Shown here piece by piece: positions 53,402-62,643 of a DNA stretch of 64,000 nt. The notes below the pieces were generated by a model. The model saw only the letters and a program-made list of their open reading frames with translations. It made no database searches and was not told where the DNA came from. The DNA comes from Rhizobium metallidurans. GTDB taxonomy: Bacteria > Pseudomonadota > Alphaproteobacteria > Rhizobiales > Rhizobiaceae. How positions within the stretch are numbered: position 1 is the first letter of the stretch; each line of letters begins with the position of its first letter. Position numbers and translations under genes: made by a program. Location of the stretch: contig NZ_JACIDW010000014.1 of assembly GCF_014196505.1 (NCBI RefSeq), positions 44,096 through 108,095 on the forward strand. The letters run 5' to 3'.

Positions 53402-53428
53402 ACTGAATAATCAGAAAAGGGGAATGCC

Positions 53429-54205
53429 ATGAAAATGCTTGATGTCATCGCCACCTCCATCCTTATGACTGCCTCTCTGACGGGAGCAGGTTACGCGCAG
53501 GAAGCACCGAAAAACCTGAGGATCGGAACCTCGCTGACCCAGATGCCCTGGGGCTTCTACGATGATAACCAGAAGCCGACCGGCGTTGATGTCGCGCTCT
53601 GCGGCGCCATCGCCAAGCAGCTGGGGTCGAACGCCGAATTCATCAGCCTCGATTTCAAGGGTCTTATCCCGGCTCTCCAGGCGGACCGTTTCGACATGGT
53701 ATGCGCCGCTATGTACATCACGCCTGAGCGTGAACAGGCCATTGCGATGGTGCCTTACATCCAGGCAAGCCAGACTGTCGTCACCAAGAAGACGGCAGAT
53801 ATCGAGGGACTGGAGGGGCTTTGCGGCCGTTCGGTCAGCGTGCTGCAGGGATCGGGCTCGCTGAAGGTGCTGCAGGACGCCAGCTCGAAATGCGAAGCAG
53901 CCGGCAAGCCCGCCGTTACGATCCAGGCTTTCGACACCCAGCCCGTCGCCATCCGTGCGCTCGAGAATGACAGCGTCGAAGGCTTCATCGCCACCGATAG
54001 CCTCATTTCCTATTACATGAGCAAGAACGACAGCCTGAAGAAGGTTGCGACAGGCATCAGCCCGACAAAGCTCGGCATCGGCTTCCAGACGAACAACAAG
54101 GCCTTGGCGAAACTGGTCGCCGATGCCCTGACCGCGATGAAGGCCGACGGTTCCTATGACGCGGTCTTGAAGCAATGGGGCATCGAAAGCGCCGCGCTCA
54201 AGTAA
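53429..54205 (+). CDS. Amino-acid ABC transporter substrate-binding protein (family 3)
   Basis: A 258-residue periplasmic receptor: signal peptide MKMLDVIATSILMTASLTGA with cleavage near GYAQEA, then LRIGTSLTQMPWGFYDD, GVDVALCGAIAKQLGS, DMVCAAMYITPEREQAI and a C-terminal YDAVLKQWGI. Binds a polar amino acid or amine. AGGGG precedes the ATG. Its permease and ATPase are at 55194 and 55907, separated by an inserted DapA-family gene. Confidence 0.5.
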   Translation: MKMLDVIATSILMTASLTGAGYAQEAPKNLRIGTSLTQMPWGFYDDNQKPTGVDVALCGAIAKQLGSNAEFISLDFKGLIPALQADRFDMVCAAMYITPEREQAIAMVPYIQASQTVVTKKTADIEGLEGLCGRSVSVLQGSGSLKVLQDASSKCEAAGKPAVTIQAFDTQPVAIRALENDSVEGFIATDSLISYYMSKNDSLKKVATGISPTKLGIGFQTNNKALAKLVADALTAMKADGSYDAVLKQWGIESAALK

Positions 54206-54275
54206 TCCGACATCACAGATCGGCCGATGACGGCGGGTCATCGGCCCGCTCGTTCCAGCAAGAAAGGTTTGGTTC

Positions 54276-55181
54276 ATGAAAAGCGAACTCAAGGGTATTA
54301 TCAGCGCCGTTCTCACGCCGTTCACCAAGGACGGCGTGGCGATCGACGAAGCCGCCTATGGCCGGTTGATCCGCTCGCAGCGCGATGCCGGCATCCATGC
54401 AGTCGTCGCAAGCGGCTCGACTGGCGAGCATCCGTCTCTGACGGTCGCAGAGCGCAAGCGCCTTTACGAGATTGCCGTCGAAGCGTCCGGCGACAAGATC
54501 GACGTGGTCGCGCATGTCGGGTCCAACAATGTCCGCGATGCGCTGGACCTTGCGGAGCATGCGCGCAAGGTCGGCGTCGATCAGATGCTGGTGGTTACGC
54601 CTTACTTCGATAGCCTGAAATTCACGGACGTGCAGCGCTTTCTCGACAAGATCGTCAAGATTTCCGGCGGCCCGATCATCTATTACGACACCCCCTCGAT
54701 CACCCGTCTCGACATCACCGAAGACCAGATGGTGACGCTGAAGCGCGACGGCCTCGTATCCCATATCAAGGACAGCCCGCAGAATTTCACCCGTACGATG
54801 CGCATGCTCTCCAACCCTGACGCACCCACCGTTCTGGCTGGGTCCGATCCGGCGCTTCTTGCCGTGCTTGCGCATGGCGCGCCGGGCTCGATCATCGGGG
54901 CATCGACCTTCATTCCCGAACTTTGCGTCGAACTCTACGACCGTATTTCCGTCGACAAGGACTGGAATGCGGCACTGAAGGTTTGGGATAGGCTGTGGCC
55001 GATCCTGAACTTCATGCTGCTCAACGGTTACGTGGCGCTTGCCAAGGCCGGTTCGGAAATCCGTGGCCTGTCGCTCGGCAATCCGCGTGAACCGCTTGCG
55101 CCATCTCCTGTCGAACTTCGCGAGCGCCTGAAGGTCGTGCTGGAGGCTTCCGGCGTCACGTCTCTTCCGCTGGCGGCATAA
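54276..55181 (+). CDS. DapA-family lyase/aldolase (second copy, distinct)
   Basis: A 301-residue member of the dihydrodipicolinate synthase family: ASGSTGEHPSLTVAERK, the tyrosines of IIYYDTPSIT and the lysine of SHIKDSPQNFTR (about residue 165). Differs clearly from the 50759 protein. It lies inside an amino-acid importer operon, between receptor and permease, so it most likely acts on the imported compound or its first product. Hydroxyproline-type (pyrroline-hydroxy-carboxylate deaminase) chemistry is one option; not proven. Confidence 0.5.
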   Translation: MKSELKGIISAVLTPFTKDGVAIDEAAYGRLIRSQRDAGIHAVVASGSTGEHPSLTVAERKRLYEIAVEASGDKIDVVAHVGSNNVRDALDLAEHARKVGVDQMLVVTPYFDSLKFTDVQRFLDKIVKISGGPIIYYDTPSITRLDITEDQMVTLKRDGLVSHIKDSPQNFTRTMRMLSNPDAPTVLAGSDPALLAVLAHGAPGSIIGASTFIPELCVELYDRISVDKDWNAALKVWDRLWPILNFMLLNGYVALAKAGSEIRGLSLGNPREPLAPSPVELRERLKVVLEASGVTSLPLAA

Positions 55182-55193
55182 GGAGGGGAGGCA

Positions 55194-55910
55194 ATGCACG
55201 TTTGGGACTGGTCCGTATTCTTCAATAATCTGGTGCATCCGGCCATCCTGACGGGCTTGTGGACGACGATCTGGCTGACATTGCTGACGCTGCTTCTGGC
55301 CATCGTGCTCGGAACCGTCGTCGCGCTGGTCGGCCGGATCGACAGTTTTCTGGCGCGGGGCTTCTACCAAGGATATGTCGCCTTCTTCCGGGCAACACCG
55401 CTTCTGGTGCAGCTTGTGTTTCTCTACAGCGCGTTGCCGCAGATGGGCATTCGGCTGTCGGTGATCGAGGCGGCGATCATCGGTCTCATGCTGTCGGAAA
55501 GCCCATATGTGGCGGAGATCGTTCGTTCGTCGCTGTCTGCCGTACCCACGACGCAATGGGAAGCTTCCAAGGCGATCGGCATGCGACCGCTGTCGATCAT
55601 GCGGTGGATCATCTTTCCGCAGGCGCTGAGGATCGCGGTTCCGCCGCTTGGAAACGAATTCGTCCGGCAGTTGAAGAACACCTCGCTGGTATCGGTGATT
55701 TCGATGACGGAATTGTTCCGAGCGACCGACAATCTGACCCAGACGAACTTTCGGGTACTCGAAGCCCTCTCCGTCGCGACGATCTACTACCTCGGAGTGA
55801 CGGCCATATGGACCTTGCTTCAGGACGCATTCGAAAGACGGAATTCCAAGTGGTTCGCCGACGCCGGCGCGCCCAAGGCCGAAACACTGAAGACGGCTGC
55901 GGCGGTATGA
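55194..55910 (+). CDS. Amino-acid ABC transporter permease
   Basis: A 238-residue HisM/GlnP-type permease with five membrane segments, FRATPLLVQLVFLY, EIVRSSLSAVPTTQWEASKAIGM (EAA loop) and LGNEFVRQLKNTSLVSVI. It appears to be the only permease gene of this importer, so it would act as a homodimer. AGGAGGGGAG before the ATG; its stop overlaps the ATPase start (ATGA). Confidence 0.5.
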   Translation: MHVWDWSVFFNNLVHPAILTGLWTTIWLTLLTLLLAIVLGTVVALVGRIDSFLARGFYQGYVAFFRATPLLVQLVFLYSALPQMGIRLSVIEAAIIGLMLSESPYVAEIVRSSLSAVPTTQWEASKAIGMRPLSIMRWIIFPQALRIAVPPLGNEFVRQLKNTSLVSVISMTELFRATDNLTQTNFRVLEALSVATIYYLGVTAIWTLLQDAFERRNSKWFADAGAPKAETLKTAAAV

Positions 55911-56716
55911 CGATGGCAACAGCAGTCAACAATTCCCATCCCTTCCTGCAGATTCGCGACGTGGTCAAAACCTACGGTCATTACGTCGCCCTGAATAACG
56001 TCTCCGTCTCTGTTGAAAAGGGCCAGGCCATCGCCCTGATCGGCCCCAGCGGATCCGGAAAGAGCACGCTTCTGCGATGCATCAATACGCTTGAGACGAT
56101 TTCCTCCGGCACGATCAAGGTCGGTGCAGAGGAGATCGGCGCGCGGACGACATCATCCGGTCGCCGCAAACTTGGGGAGAAGGTGCTGGCCCGCCAGCGG
56201 GAGGACATCGGCATGGTGTTCCAAAGCTTCAATCTCTTTCCACACATGACGGCGCTGGACAATGTGATGTCGGGTCCGCGGTTCGTTCGCGGACAGGATG
56301 ACGAGCGCGCTCGAAGACAAGGCATGGAATTGCTGGCGCGTGTCGGACTGGCTGACAAGGCGGCCAATTTTCCACGTCAGCTTTCCGGTGGCCAGCAGCA
56401 GCGCGTCGCTATTGCCAGGGCACTCGCCATGGAGCCGAAGATCATGCTTTTCGACGAGCCGACATCGGCGCTCGATCCGGAGACCGTACAGGAAGTGCTG
56501 AACGTCATACGCGAGGTTCGGGATTCGGGCATGACGATGTTGATAGCCACGCACGAAATGGATTTCGCACGCCATGCTTCCGATCGGACCATCTTCATGG
56601 AAGCCGGCCAGATCGTTGAACAGGGCGCTTCGAGCAAGGTTCTGTTCGAGCCCGAAACGCAACGCTGCCGGCGGTTTCTTGCAGGACTGACGGGCGCTAT
56701 CGCGGCCGCGAACTGA
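55907..56716 (+). CDS. Amino-acid ABC transporter ATP-binding protein
   Basis: A 269-residue GlnQ-type ATPase: Walker A GPSGSGKST (about residue 45), GMVFQSFNLFPHMT, signature LSGGQQQRVAIARALA, Walker B IMLFDEPTSALDPE, H-loop IATHEMDFARHA. The start at 55907 overlaps the permease stop; ATG 55913 is an alternative. Completes the second amino-acid importer. Confidence 0.5.
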   Translation: MTMATAVNNSHPFLQIRDVVKTYGHYVALNNVSVSVEKGQAIALIGPSGSGKSTLLRCINTLETISSGTIKVGAEEIGARTTSSGRRKLGEKVLARQREDIGMVFQSFNLFPHMTALDNVMSGPRFVRGQDDERARRQGMELLARVGLADKAANFPRQLSGGQQQRVAIARALAMEPKIMLFDEPTSALDPETVQEVLNVIREVRDSGMTMLIATHEMDFARHASDRTIFMEAGQIVEQGASSKVLFEPETQRCRRFLAGLTGAIAAAN

Positions 56717-56869
56717 GAATTCGGAGAAAAGGCAGACACATGATCGAAGCGGGTTTCTCCGCCGAAAGTCAGAGACGGTCTTCTCTTCTATTTGCTATTC
56801 GGTATTCAATGTGGATGCTGAAATTGAAATTTACCCTCAAGGGTTATAAAGTCGGAAGCGAGAGACAGC

Positions 56870-58924
56870 ATGACTGACTGGATCGTCGGTGTGGACGTCG
56901 GCGGAACGTTCACGGATTTTTCTGCACGGGACCTTCGCACAGGCGCCGTTCATATTCACAAGCGCCCATCAACGCCGGATGATCCCTCGCGGGCGATTCT
57001 GGAAGGTCTGGGCGAGCTTCAGCAAAAGACGGGCATACCAGGCGAGGACATAGTGCGCTTTGCCCACGGCACGACCGTTGCCACAAACGCATTGCTGCAG
57101 CGGCGCGGCGCTGCCATCCGTCTCATCACCACAAAGGGCTTTCGCGATCTGGTCGAGATCGGGCGTCAGGTGCGTCCGCTGATCTACGACCTTCAGGAAG
57201 ATGCGCCGGCGCCGCTCGTTTCGCGCAGCAACCGTCTGGAAGTGACCGAACGTATTGGTTCGCGCGGCGAGATCGTGGTTGAATTGACGGATGCGGAAAT
57301 TGCGCGACTGGTCGCCGAATTGAAGGCGGCACCAAAGGTCGAAAGCATCGCCGTCTGCCTGCTCTTCTCCTTCCTCAATCCGGTTCATGAGCAGCGCATC
57401 GCGGCGGCTATCCGCGCTGCAATACCGGATGTCTACGTGTCGATCTCAAGCGAGGTTCAGCCGGAGTTTCGCGAGTTTGAACGCTTTTCGACGACGCTGA
57501 TCAATGCGTTCCTGCAGCCGGAGGTTGGCCGCTACATGGAACGACTGAAGGGAGCGATCAATCAGGTCGCACCGAATGCCAAGTTCGGTATTTTCCAGTC
57601 GAGCGGCGGTCTGATGTCCGTCGACAAGGCTCTTGAATTTCCCGTCCGGACGGCGCTTTCCGGCCCGGCGGCGGGTGCTGTTGGAGCGGCGGCAGCCGGT
57701 GGGAAATCGTCGATCGGCGATATCATCACTCTCGATATCGGTGGCACCAGCACCGACGTCTGCCTGATCAGAGACGGCGAGACCGAAATCGCCCATGTCC
57801 GCGACATTGCGGGCTTCCGTATTCGCCTGCCGATGGTCGATATTCACACGGTCGGTGCAGGCGGGGGCTCCATTGCCCATATCGGTCCAGACGGTCTGAT
57901 GAAGGTCGGCCCTGAAAGTGCCGGCGCCGTTCCCGGGCCTGCCTGCTATTGCAAGGGCGGCACCAAGCCGACCGTATCGGATGCGAATGTCGTGCTCGGC
58001 CGCCTTCCGGCCTCGCTTGCCGGCGGAGGGCTGATGATCGATCGCGAGAAGGCGGTCGAGGCGATCAGGACGATTGCCGAACCGCTCGGCATTCCGGTGA
58101 TCAAGGCGGCGCTCGGCATTTGCGGCATCGTCTCGTCGAACATGACGCGCGCAATCCGCGCCGTCTCGACGCAGAAGGGCCACGATCCGCGCGACTTCGC
58201 GCTTATGCCTTTCGGTGGCGCCGGTGGCCTTCATGCCGCCGATGTGGCGAAATCGCTCGGCATCAGACGCATCATTGTTCCCATCGCGCCGGGCATTCTT
58301 TGTGCCGAAGGCCTGATCGAGGCCGATCTCCAGGAAAACTTCGTCTTCACCTGCCGTACGCCGCTCGACGGTTCGCTGGCCGCAATCGAAACCGCCGTGG
58401 ATCAACTTGATGAACAGGCTAAAGCCTGGATTGCGATCGAGGCACGGGGCGCCGAGGGGGCATATCGCCTGTTGACGCTCGACATGCGGTATGTCGGTCA
58501 GAATTACGAATTGCCGGTCACGCTTGGCCAGCCTGGCGAAGAGCCCAACCTGCCGCATATCGCGGCACTGAAGCAAGCGTTCTTCGAAGCCCATCAGCGC
58601 AGCTACGGTCATGTCGACCGTGAAGCGCCGATCGAGATCATGAACGTCCGGATGAAGGCGGTCGCGCGGCTGAGCCAGGTGGTCCCTCTTGCGGAAAAGC
58701 CCGTCGGGCCCGCCAAGGCTTCGGAATATCATGATGTCTGGTTCGACGAACATGCGTCGGTTTCTACCCCGATCTATCCACGCAGCACACTGCAACCCGG
58801 CATCCGCCTGCAGGGGCCTGCCATCATCACCCAATTTGACACCACAACCGTAGTGCCGCCATGGGCCAGCCTGACGGTCGACCCTGCGCTCAGCCTCATT
58901 CTGGAGATCGACGATGCTCAATAA
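56870..58924 (+). CDS. Hydantoinase/oxoprolinase family protein, A subunit
   Basis: A 684-residue HyuA-type subunit with an ASKHA (actin-like) ATPase fold: GVDVGGTFTDFSARD at the N-terminus, HGTTVATNALLQRRGA, and TLDIGGTSTDVCLI near residue 290, then GGAGGLHAADVAKSLG. With HyuB (next gene, 11-base overlap) it forms an ATP-dependent amidohydrolase that opens a cyclic amide such as N-methylhydantoin, hydantoin or 5-oxoproline. Sarcosine oxidase in the same window is consistent with N-methylhydantoin giving N-carbamoylsarcosine, but no carbamoylsarcosine amidase is seen. Confidence 0.5.
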   Translation: MTDWIVGVDVGGTFTDFSARDLRTGAVHIHKRPSTPDDPSRAILEGLGELQQKTGIPGEDIVRFAHGTTVATNALLQRRGAAIRLITTKGFRDLVEIGRQVRPLIYDLQEDAPAPLVSRSNRLEVTERIGSRGEIVVELTDAEIARLVAELKAAPKVESIAVCLLFSFLNPVHEQRIAAAIRAAIPDVYVSISSEVQPEFREFERFSTTLINAFLQPEVGRYMERLKGAINQVAPNAKFGIFQSSGGLMSVDKALEFPVRTALSGPAAGAVGAAAAGGKSSIGDIITLDIGGTSTDVCLIRDGETEIAHVRDIAGFRIRLPMVDIHTVGAGGGSIAHIGPDGLMKVGPESAGAVPGPACYCKGGTKPTVSDANVVLGRLPASLAGGGLMIDREKAVEAIRTIAEPLGIPVIKAALGICGIVSSNMTRAIRAVSTQKGHDPRDFALMPFGGAGGLHAADVAKSLGIRRIIVPIAPGILCAEGLIEADLQENFVFTCRTPLDGSLAAIETAVDQLDEQAKAWIAIEARGAEGAYRLLTLDMRYVGQNYELPVTLGQPGEEPNLPHIAALKQAFFEAHQRSYGHVDREAPIEIMNVRMKAVARLSQVVPLAEKPVGPAKASEYHDVWFDEHASVSTPIYPRSTLQPGIRLQGPAIITQFDTTTVVPPWASLTVDPALSLILEIDDAQ

Positions 58925-60590
58925 GGTAGGCCTTGACCCAATCGCACTTGAGATCAGCTGGAACGGCCTGAAGTCGATTACCGACGAATGCTTCCTGACG
59001 ATCATGCGCAGCGCGTTCTCGACCAATATCAAGGAACGTCACGACCATTCCACCGCGATTGCCGACGCCCAGGGACGCCTCGTGGTGCAGGCGGAACACG
59101 CATTGCCGATCCATCTCGCCTCGATGGCCGGCCTGATGACGCATATTCTCGACCAGTACGGCGATACGATCGCGCCGGGTGATGTCTTCATCGGCAACGA
59201 TCCGCATGTCGCCGGCGGCACTCATCTGCCGGATATCAACCTTGCCATGCCGGTATTCGGCGAAGGGCGTCTGGTCGGCTTCGTTGCCAATATCGTCCAC
59301 CATGCCGATGTCGGCGGCGCGGCTGTCGGCTCGATGTCGGGTGGGCTGGACGAGATCTACAAGGAAGGCCTGCGTATCCCTATCGTGCGTCTGTTCAGCA
59401 AGGGTGTGCTTCAGGATGACATGATGCGTGTCCTCCTCCTCAACATGCGCCTTCCCGAAGAGCGCAAGGGCGATCTCAACGCGCAGATCGCGGCGGCCCG
59501 TCTCGGCGAGCGCCGCCTGCAGGAGTTCATCTCGCGCCACAGCGCCGCCTACATGGAGGCGGTGTTTGAAGACATCATTCGCCGCACCAATCTGCGTATG
59601 CGGGCTGCTATCGCCAAGCTGCCGGACGGCGAATACACATTCTGCGACGTGATGGATGACGACGGCGCCGGCACGGAAGACATCAAGATCAATCTCCTTA
59701 TCCGCAAGTCGGGCGAGAAGATCCTGTTCGACTTCGAGGGAACGGACAGGCAGGTTCCCGGCAACTTCAACCTGACGTTCAACGCAACGCAGTCTGCGGT
59801 CTGCTTTTCGCTGAAGGCACTGCTCGATCCTGAAGTGCCCAACAATCATGGAATTTTCGATGCGATCGAGATCAGGGCGCCGCTTGGCTCGTTCATGAAC
59901 TGCGTCGCTCCGGCTTCAGTCGCATTGCGCGCGAATACTTGCCAGCGCGTCGTCGATATTGTCATCGGCGCATTGGCCGAGGCTCTTCCCGATCAGGCGA
60001 TCGGTGCCGCCAATGGAGCCAATACCAGCGCCGTCTTTGCCGGCATCGATCCTCGCAGCGGCAAGCAGTATATCTATCTGGAAACGCTTGGCGGCGGCAT
60101 GGGCGCTCGCGCGACGAAGGATGGCAAGGACGGCGTTCAGGTCAATATCACCAACACGTCCAACCTGCCGGTGGAAGCGATCGAGATCGAATATCCGTTG
60201 CGCGTCGACGAGTATGCGCTGGTGGAGGATTCCGGCGGTGCAGGCCGTTTCCGTGGCGGTCTCGGCATCCGCCGCACTATCCGCCCGGTCGACCATGACT
60301 GTGAGTTCAACGGTGTCGGCGAACGCTTCCGCAACCGGCCATGGGGCATTTTTGGCGGCACCGCCGGCCTGCCTGGCCGGTTCCTGCTGCTGGACGGCGC
60401 AGGCGGCGAAGAAAGTCTGCCCTCCAAGGCAAATCGCATCCGGTTGACGCCGGCCATGGCAGCTGTCATCGAGACCCCAGGTGCCGGCGGCTATGGCGAG
60501 CCGCGGGAACGCAGACCGGATATGCTTGCGGACGACGTTGAAAGCGGCAAGTTCTCCCCCGAATTCGTGGCCTTCAACTATCGCAAATAG
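58914..60590 (+). CDS. Hydantoinase/oxoprolinase family protein, B subunit
   Basis: A 558-residue HyuB-type subunit: ERHDHSTAIADAQGRLV, GNDPHVAGGTHLPDI, VADIVHHADVGG-like NIVHHADVGGA, and a C-terminal EDSGGAGRFRGGLGIRR motif typical of the family. Provides metal-binding hydrolytic chemistry with the ATPase subunit encoded just before. Length is normal for stand-alone B subunits. Confidence 0.5.
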   Translation: MLNKVGLDPIALEISWNGLKSITDECFLTIMRSAFSTNIKERHDHSTAIADAQGRLVVQAEHALPIHLASMAGLMTHILDQYGDTIAPGDVFIGNDPHVAGGTHLPDINLAMPVFGEGRLVGFVANIVHHADVGGAAVGSMSGGLDEIYKEGLRIPIVRLFSKGVLQDDMMRVLLLNMRLPEERKGDLNAQIAAARLGERRLQEFISRHSAAYMEAVFEDIIRRTNLRMRAAIAKLPDGEYTFCDVMDDDGAGTEDIKINLLIRKSGEKILFDFEGTDRQVPGNFNLTFNATQSAVCFSLKALLDPEVPNNHGIFDAIEIRAPLGSFMNCVAPASVALRANTCQRVVDIVIGALAEALPDQAIGAANGANTSAVFAGIDPRSGKQYIYLETLGGGMGARATKDGKDGVQVNITNTSNLPVEAIEIEYPLRVDEYALVEDSGGAGRFRGGLGIRRTIRPVDHDCEFNGVGERFRNRPWGIFGGTAGLPGRFLLLDGAGGEESLPSKANRIRLTPAMAAVIETPGAGGYGEPRERRPDMLADDVESGKFSPEFVAFNYRK

Positions 60591-60609
60591 GGCGGGAAGC
60601 ATAACCGGA

Positions 60610-61770
60610 ATGGTTGGCGGATTGCGGAATGCGGATGATTTTCGGGAGGCGGCGCGGCGACGCCTCCCGCGTCTGCTGTTCGAATATATCGATCGTGGTG
60701 CTGAGGACGAGCTTGCTCTGGGCGCTCTGCGCCGAAGTCTCGACGAAATCCAGTTCATGCCACGAATGCTGACCGGACATCCCACTCGCGACCTCTCCAC
60801 CACCGTTCTCGGCCAAAGAGCGGAATTGCCGATCATCGTGGCGCCCACCGCGCTTGCGGGGCTCGCATCGCATAATGGGGAGATCAAGATGGCAAGGGCG
60901 GCCGCAAAGGCAGGTATTCCCGTCTGTATCTCGACCCAGTCGATCACGACGATCGAGGAAATCAGGGCCGGGGCGCCGGCGGCGATGCTCTGGTTTCAGC
61001 TCTATGTGTGGAAGGACAGGAGCCTGACCAGGCGGCTCATGGAGCGAGCCGCTGCAGCCGGTGCGACGACGCTTGTCCTCACCGTCGATACGCCCGTCGT
61101 GCCGAACCGTGAATATAACGCCCGTAACGGCTTCTCCATTCCCATGAAGATCACGCCGCGCGCGACCGCCGAGGTCATGATGCATCCGCGCTGGCTGTTC
61201 GGTGTTCTGCTGCGCTACCTTCTGAGCAGCGGTATGCCGGTCTACGGTCACTATCCGAAAGAGTTCCGTGCCGCGATGACCAGACCGTCCGTTGCGAACG
61301 CGGTCAAGCTCGAAAACCTGCTGAACTGGGACGACCTGCGCGATCTGCGCCAATGGTGGCAGGGGAAGCTGGTCGTCAAAGGCATTTTCAGCGTTGAGGA
61401 TGCGCGCAAGTGCTGGGAGATCGGCGCAGATGGCGTTGTGGTCTCATCCCATGGCGGGCGCAATATCGATAGCGCGCCCCCGACGGCGCAGATCCTCCCT
61501 CCGATCGCGGACGCTGTCGGCAAACATATCGAGGTTCTGGCCGACAGCGGTGTGAAGCGGGGTAGCGACATCCTGAAATACCTGGCTCTTGGCGCCAGGT
61601 CAGTGATGCTTGGACGATTGCCGATCTGGGGTCTGGTTTGTGGTGGAGAAGCGGGCGCACATGCCTTGTTCGAGATGTTGAAAACGGAGATAGACATTAC
61701 GCTGTCGCTGCTTGGTGCGAGAACTCCGGGCGACGTAGAGCTGCTGTTGCCGCGAGCTGCCTCCCGATAG
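60610..61770 (+). CDS. FMN-dependent alpha-hydroxy-acid oxidase/dehydrogenase
   Basis: A 386-residue TIM-barrel flavoenzyme of the LldD/glycolate oxidase/mandelate dehydrogenase family: FEYIDRGAEDE at the N-terminus, IIVAPTALAGLAS, FQLYVWKDR, LTVDTPVVPNRE, VVKGIFSVEDA (FMN lysine), the catalytic SSHGGRNIDSAP (His, Arg) and GARSVMLGR. It oxidises an L-2-hydroxy acid to the 2-oxo acid. 19 bases behind hyuB, so in the same operon. Complements the D-specific GlcD-like enzyme at 51748. Confidence 0.5.
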   Translation: MVGGLRNADDFREAARRRLPRLLFEYIDRGAEDELALGALRRSLDEIQFMPRMLTGHPTRDLSTTVLGQRAELPIIVAPTALAGLASHNGEIKMARAAAKAGIPVCISTQSITTIEEIRAGAPAAMLWFQLYVWKDRSLTRRLMERAAAAGATTLVLTVDTPVVPNREYNARNGFSIPMKITPRATAEVMMHPRWLFGVLLRYLLSSGMPVYGHYPKEFRAAMTRPSVANAVKLENLLNWDDLRDLRQWWQGKLVVKGIFSVEDARKCWEIGADGVVVSSHGGRNIDSAPPTAQILPPIADAVGKHIEVLADSGVKRGSDILKYLALGARSVMLGRLPIWGLVCGGEAGAHALFEMLKTEIDITLSLLGARTPGDVELLLPRAASR

Positions 61771-61825
61771 CAGGAGGTCTCGCTGGCTTTGCGGTGGCAG
61801 GTTCTATCAGAATTATGCAGGTGGA

Positions 61826-62596
61826 ATGATGACGTACAAGACTATTGGAATTATCGGCGCTGGCGTAATTGGCAGGAAGCTGTTCGATTACGTGAACGGC
61901 CTGGACGGAACCGAGGTCGCTTACGTCCTGGTCTCCGACCGGGAGAAATATGCCGGCGATACCGTGCTGGCCCCCTTCGTCATTGACGATGCCGTGCAGG
62001 CATTGGAGCGTCGAGCGGATCTGGTCCTCGAATCCGCCACGCCCGCGCTCTTGAGCCAACTTGGGCCGGATATCCTCGCTCATTCGGACCTGTGCGGATT
62101 CAGCTGCTCGGCGCTGGCCGACAGTGCGGTTGAGGAGGCGATGCATGCCGCGGCAAACAGAAGCGGCCGCCGCTTCTTCGTGCCGCATGGTGCGGTTCTC
62201 GGCCTCGATGGCCTGTGTGACGGCCGCGAGCAGATCGAAGAGGTGGTGATTACGACGACGAAGAGCGGCGCGAGCCTCGGGCAGGCCGCGGATGCACGGG
62301 GGGTGCTCTTCGAAGGGACGACCCGCGAAGCGTGCGCGCGCTTCCCTCGCAACGTCAACGTTCACGCCGCAATCGCATTCGCAGGCATCGGTTTTGATCG
62401 CACACGCAGTATCGTCGTTGCCGATCCCGATACGAAGGCGATGCGCCACCATATCGTGGTTTCCGGCAAGGGATTGGAGTGGGAGATTTCCGTGAGCTCG
62501 CAGTCGCTTGGCGGCGTTACCGGCTCCTACACGCCTGCTTCGGCGATCGGCTCGTTGAAGAGGATCCTGGGCCGCGACACTTTTGCTAATGCCTGA
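61826..62596 (+). CDS. Aspartate-dehydrogenase-like protein
   Basis: A 256-residue NAD(P)-dependent dehydrogenase: IGIIGAGVIGRKLFDYV, a middle domain with FSCSALAD and RFFVPHGAVLGLDGL, and the C-terminal signature FPRNVNVHAAIAFAGIGFDRT of the NadX/AspDH family. These enzymes interconvert L-aspartate and oxaloacetate/iminoaspartate; here it may act on another amino or imino acid derived from the pathway. AGGTGG precedes ATG 61826; 61829 is possible. Confidence 0.5.
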   Translation: MMTYKTIGIIGAGVIGRKLFDYVNGLDGTEVAYVLVSDREKYAGDTVLAPFVIDDAVQALERRADLVLESATPALLSQLGPDILAHSDLCGFSCSALADSAVEEAMHAAANRSGRRFFVPHGAVLGLDGLCDGREQIEEVVITTTKSGASLGQAADARGVLFEGTTREACARFPRNVNVHAAIAFAGIGFDRTRSIVVADPDTKAMRHHIVVSGKGLEWEISVSSQSLGGVTGSYTPASAIGSLKRILGRDTFANA

Positions 62597-62643
62597 CATC
62601 GGTCGCGGCAATCGAATGCCGCGCCATTCCTTTGGAGGACCCC

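Noticed and set aside
54213..55919. Long open frame (568 codons) on the minus strand
   Set aside because: It lies antisense to the DapA-family and permease genes, is arginine/histidine rich with no domain, and arises from codon bias in GC-rich DNA. The same holds for 57446-59032 (minus), 3974-5047 (plus) and 23389-24810 (minus).
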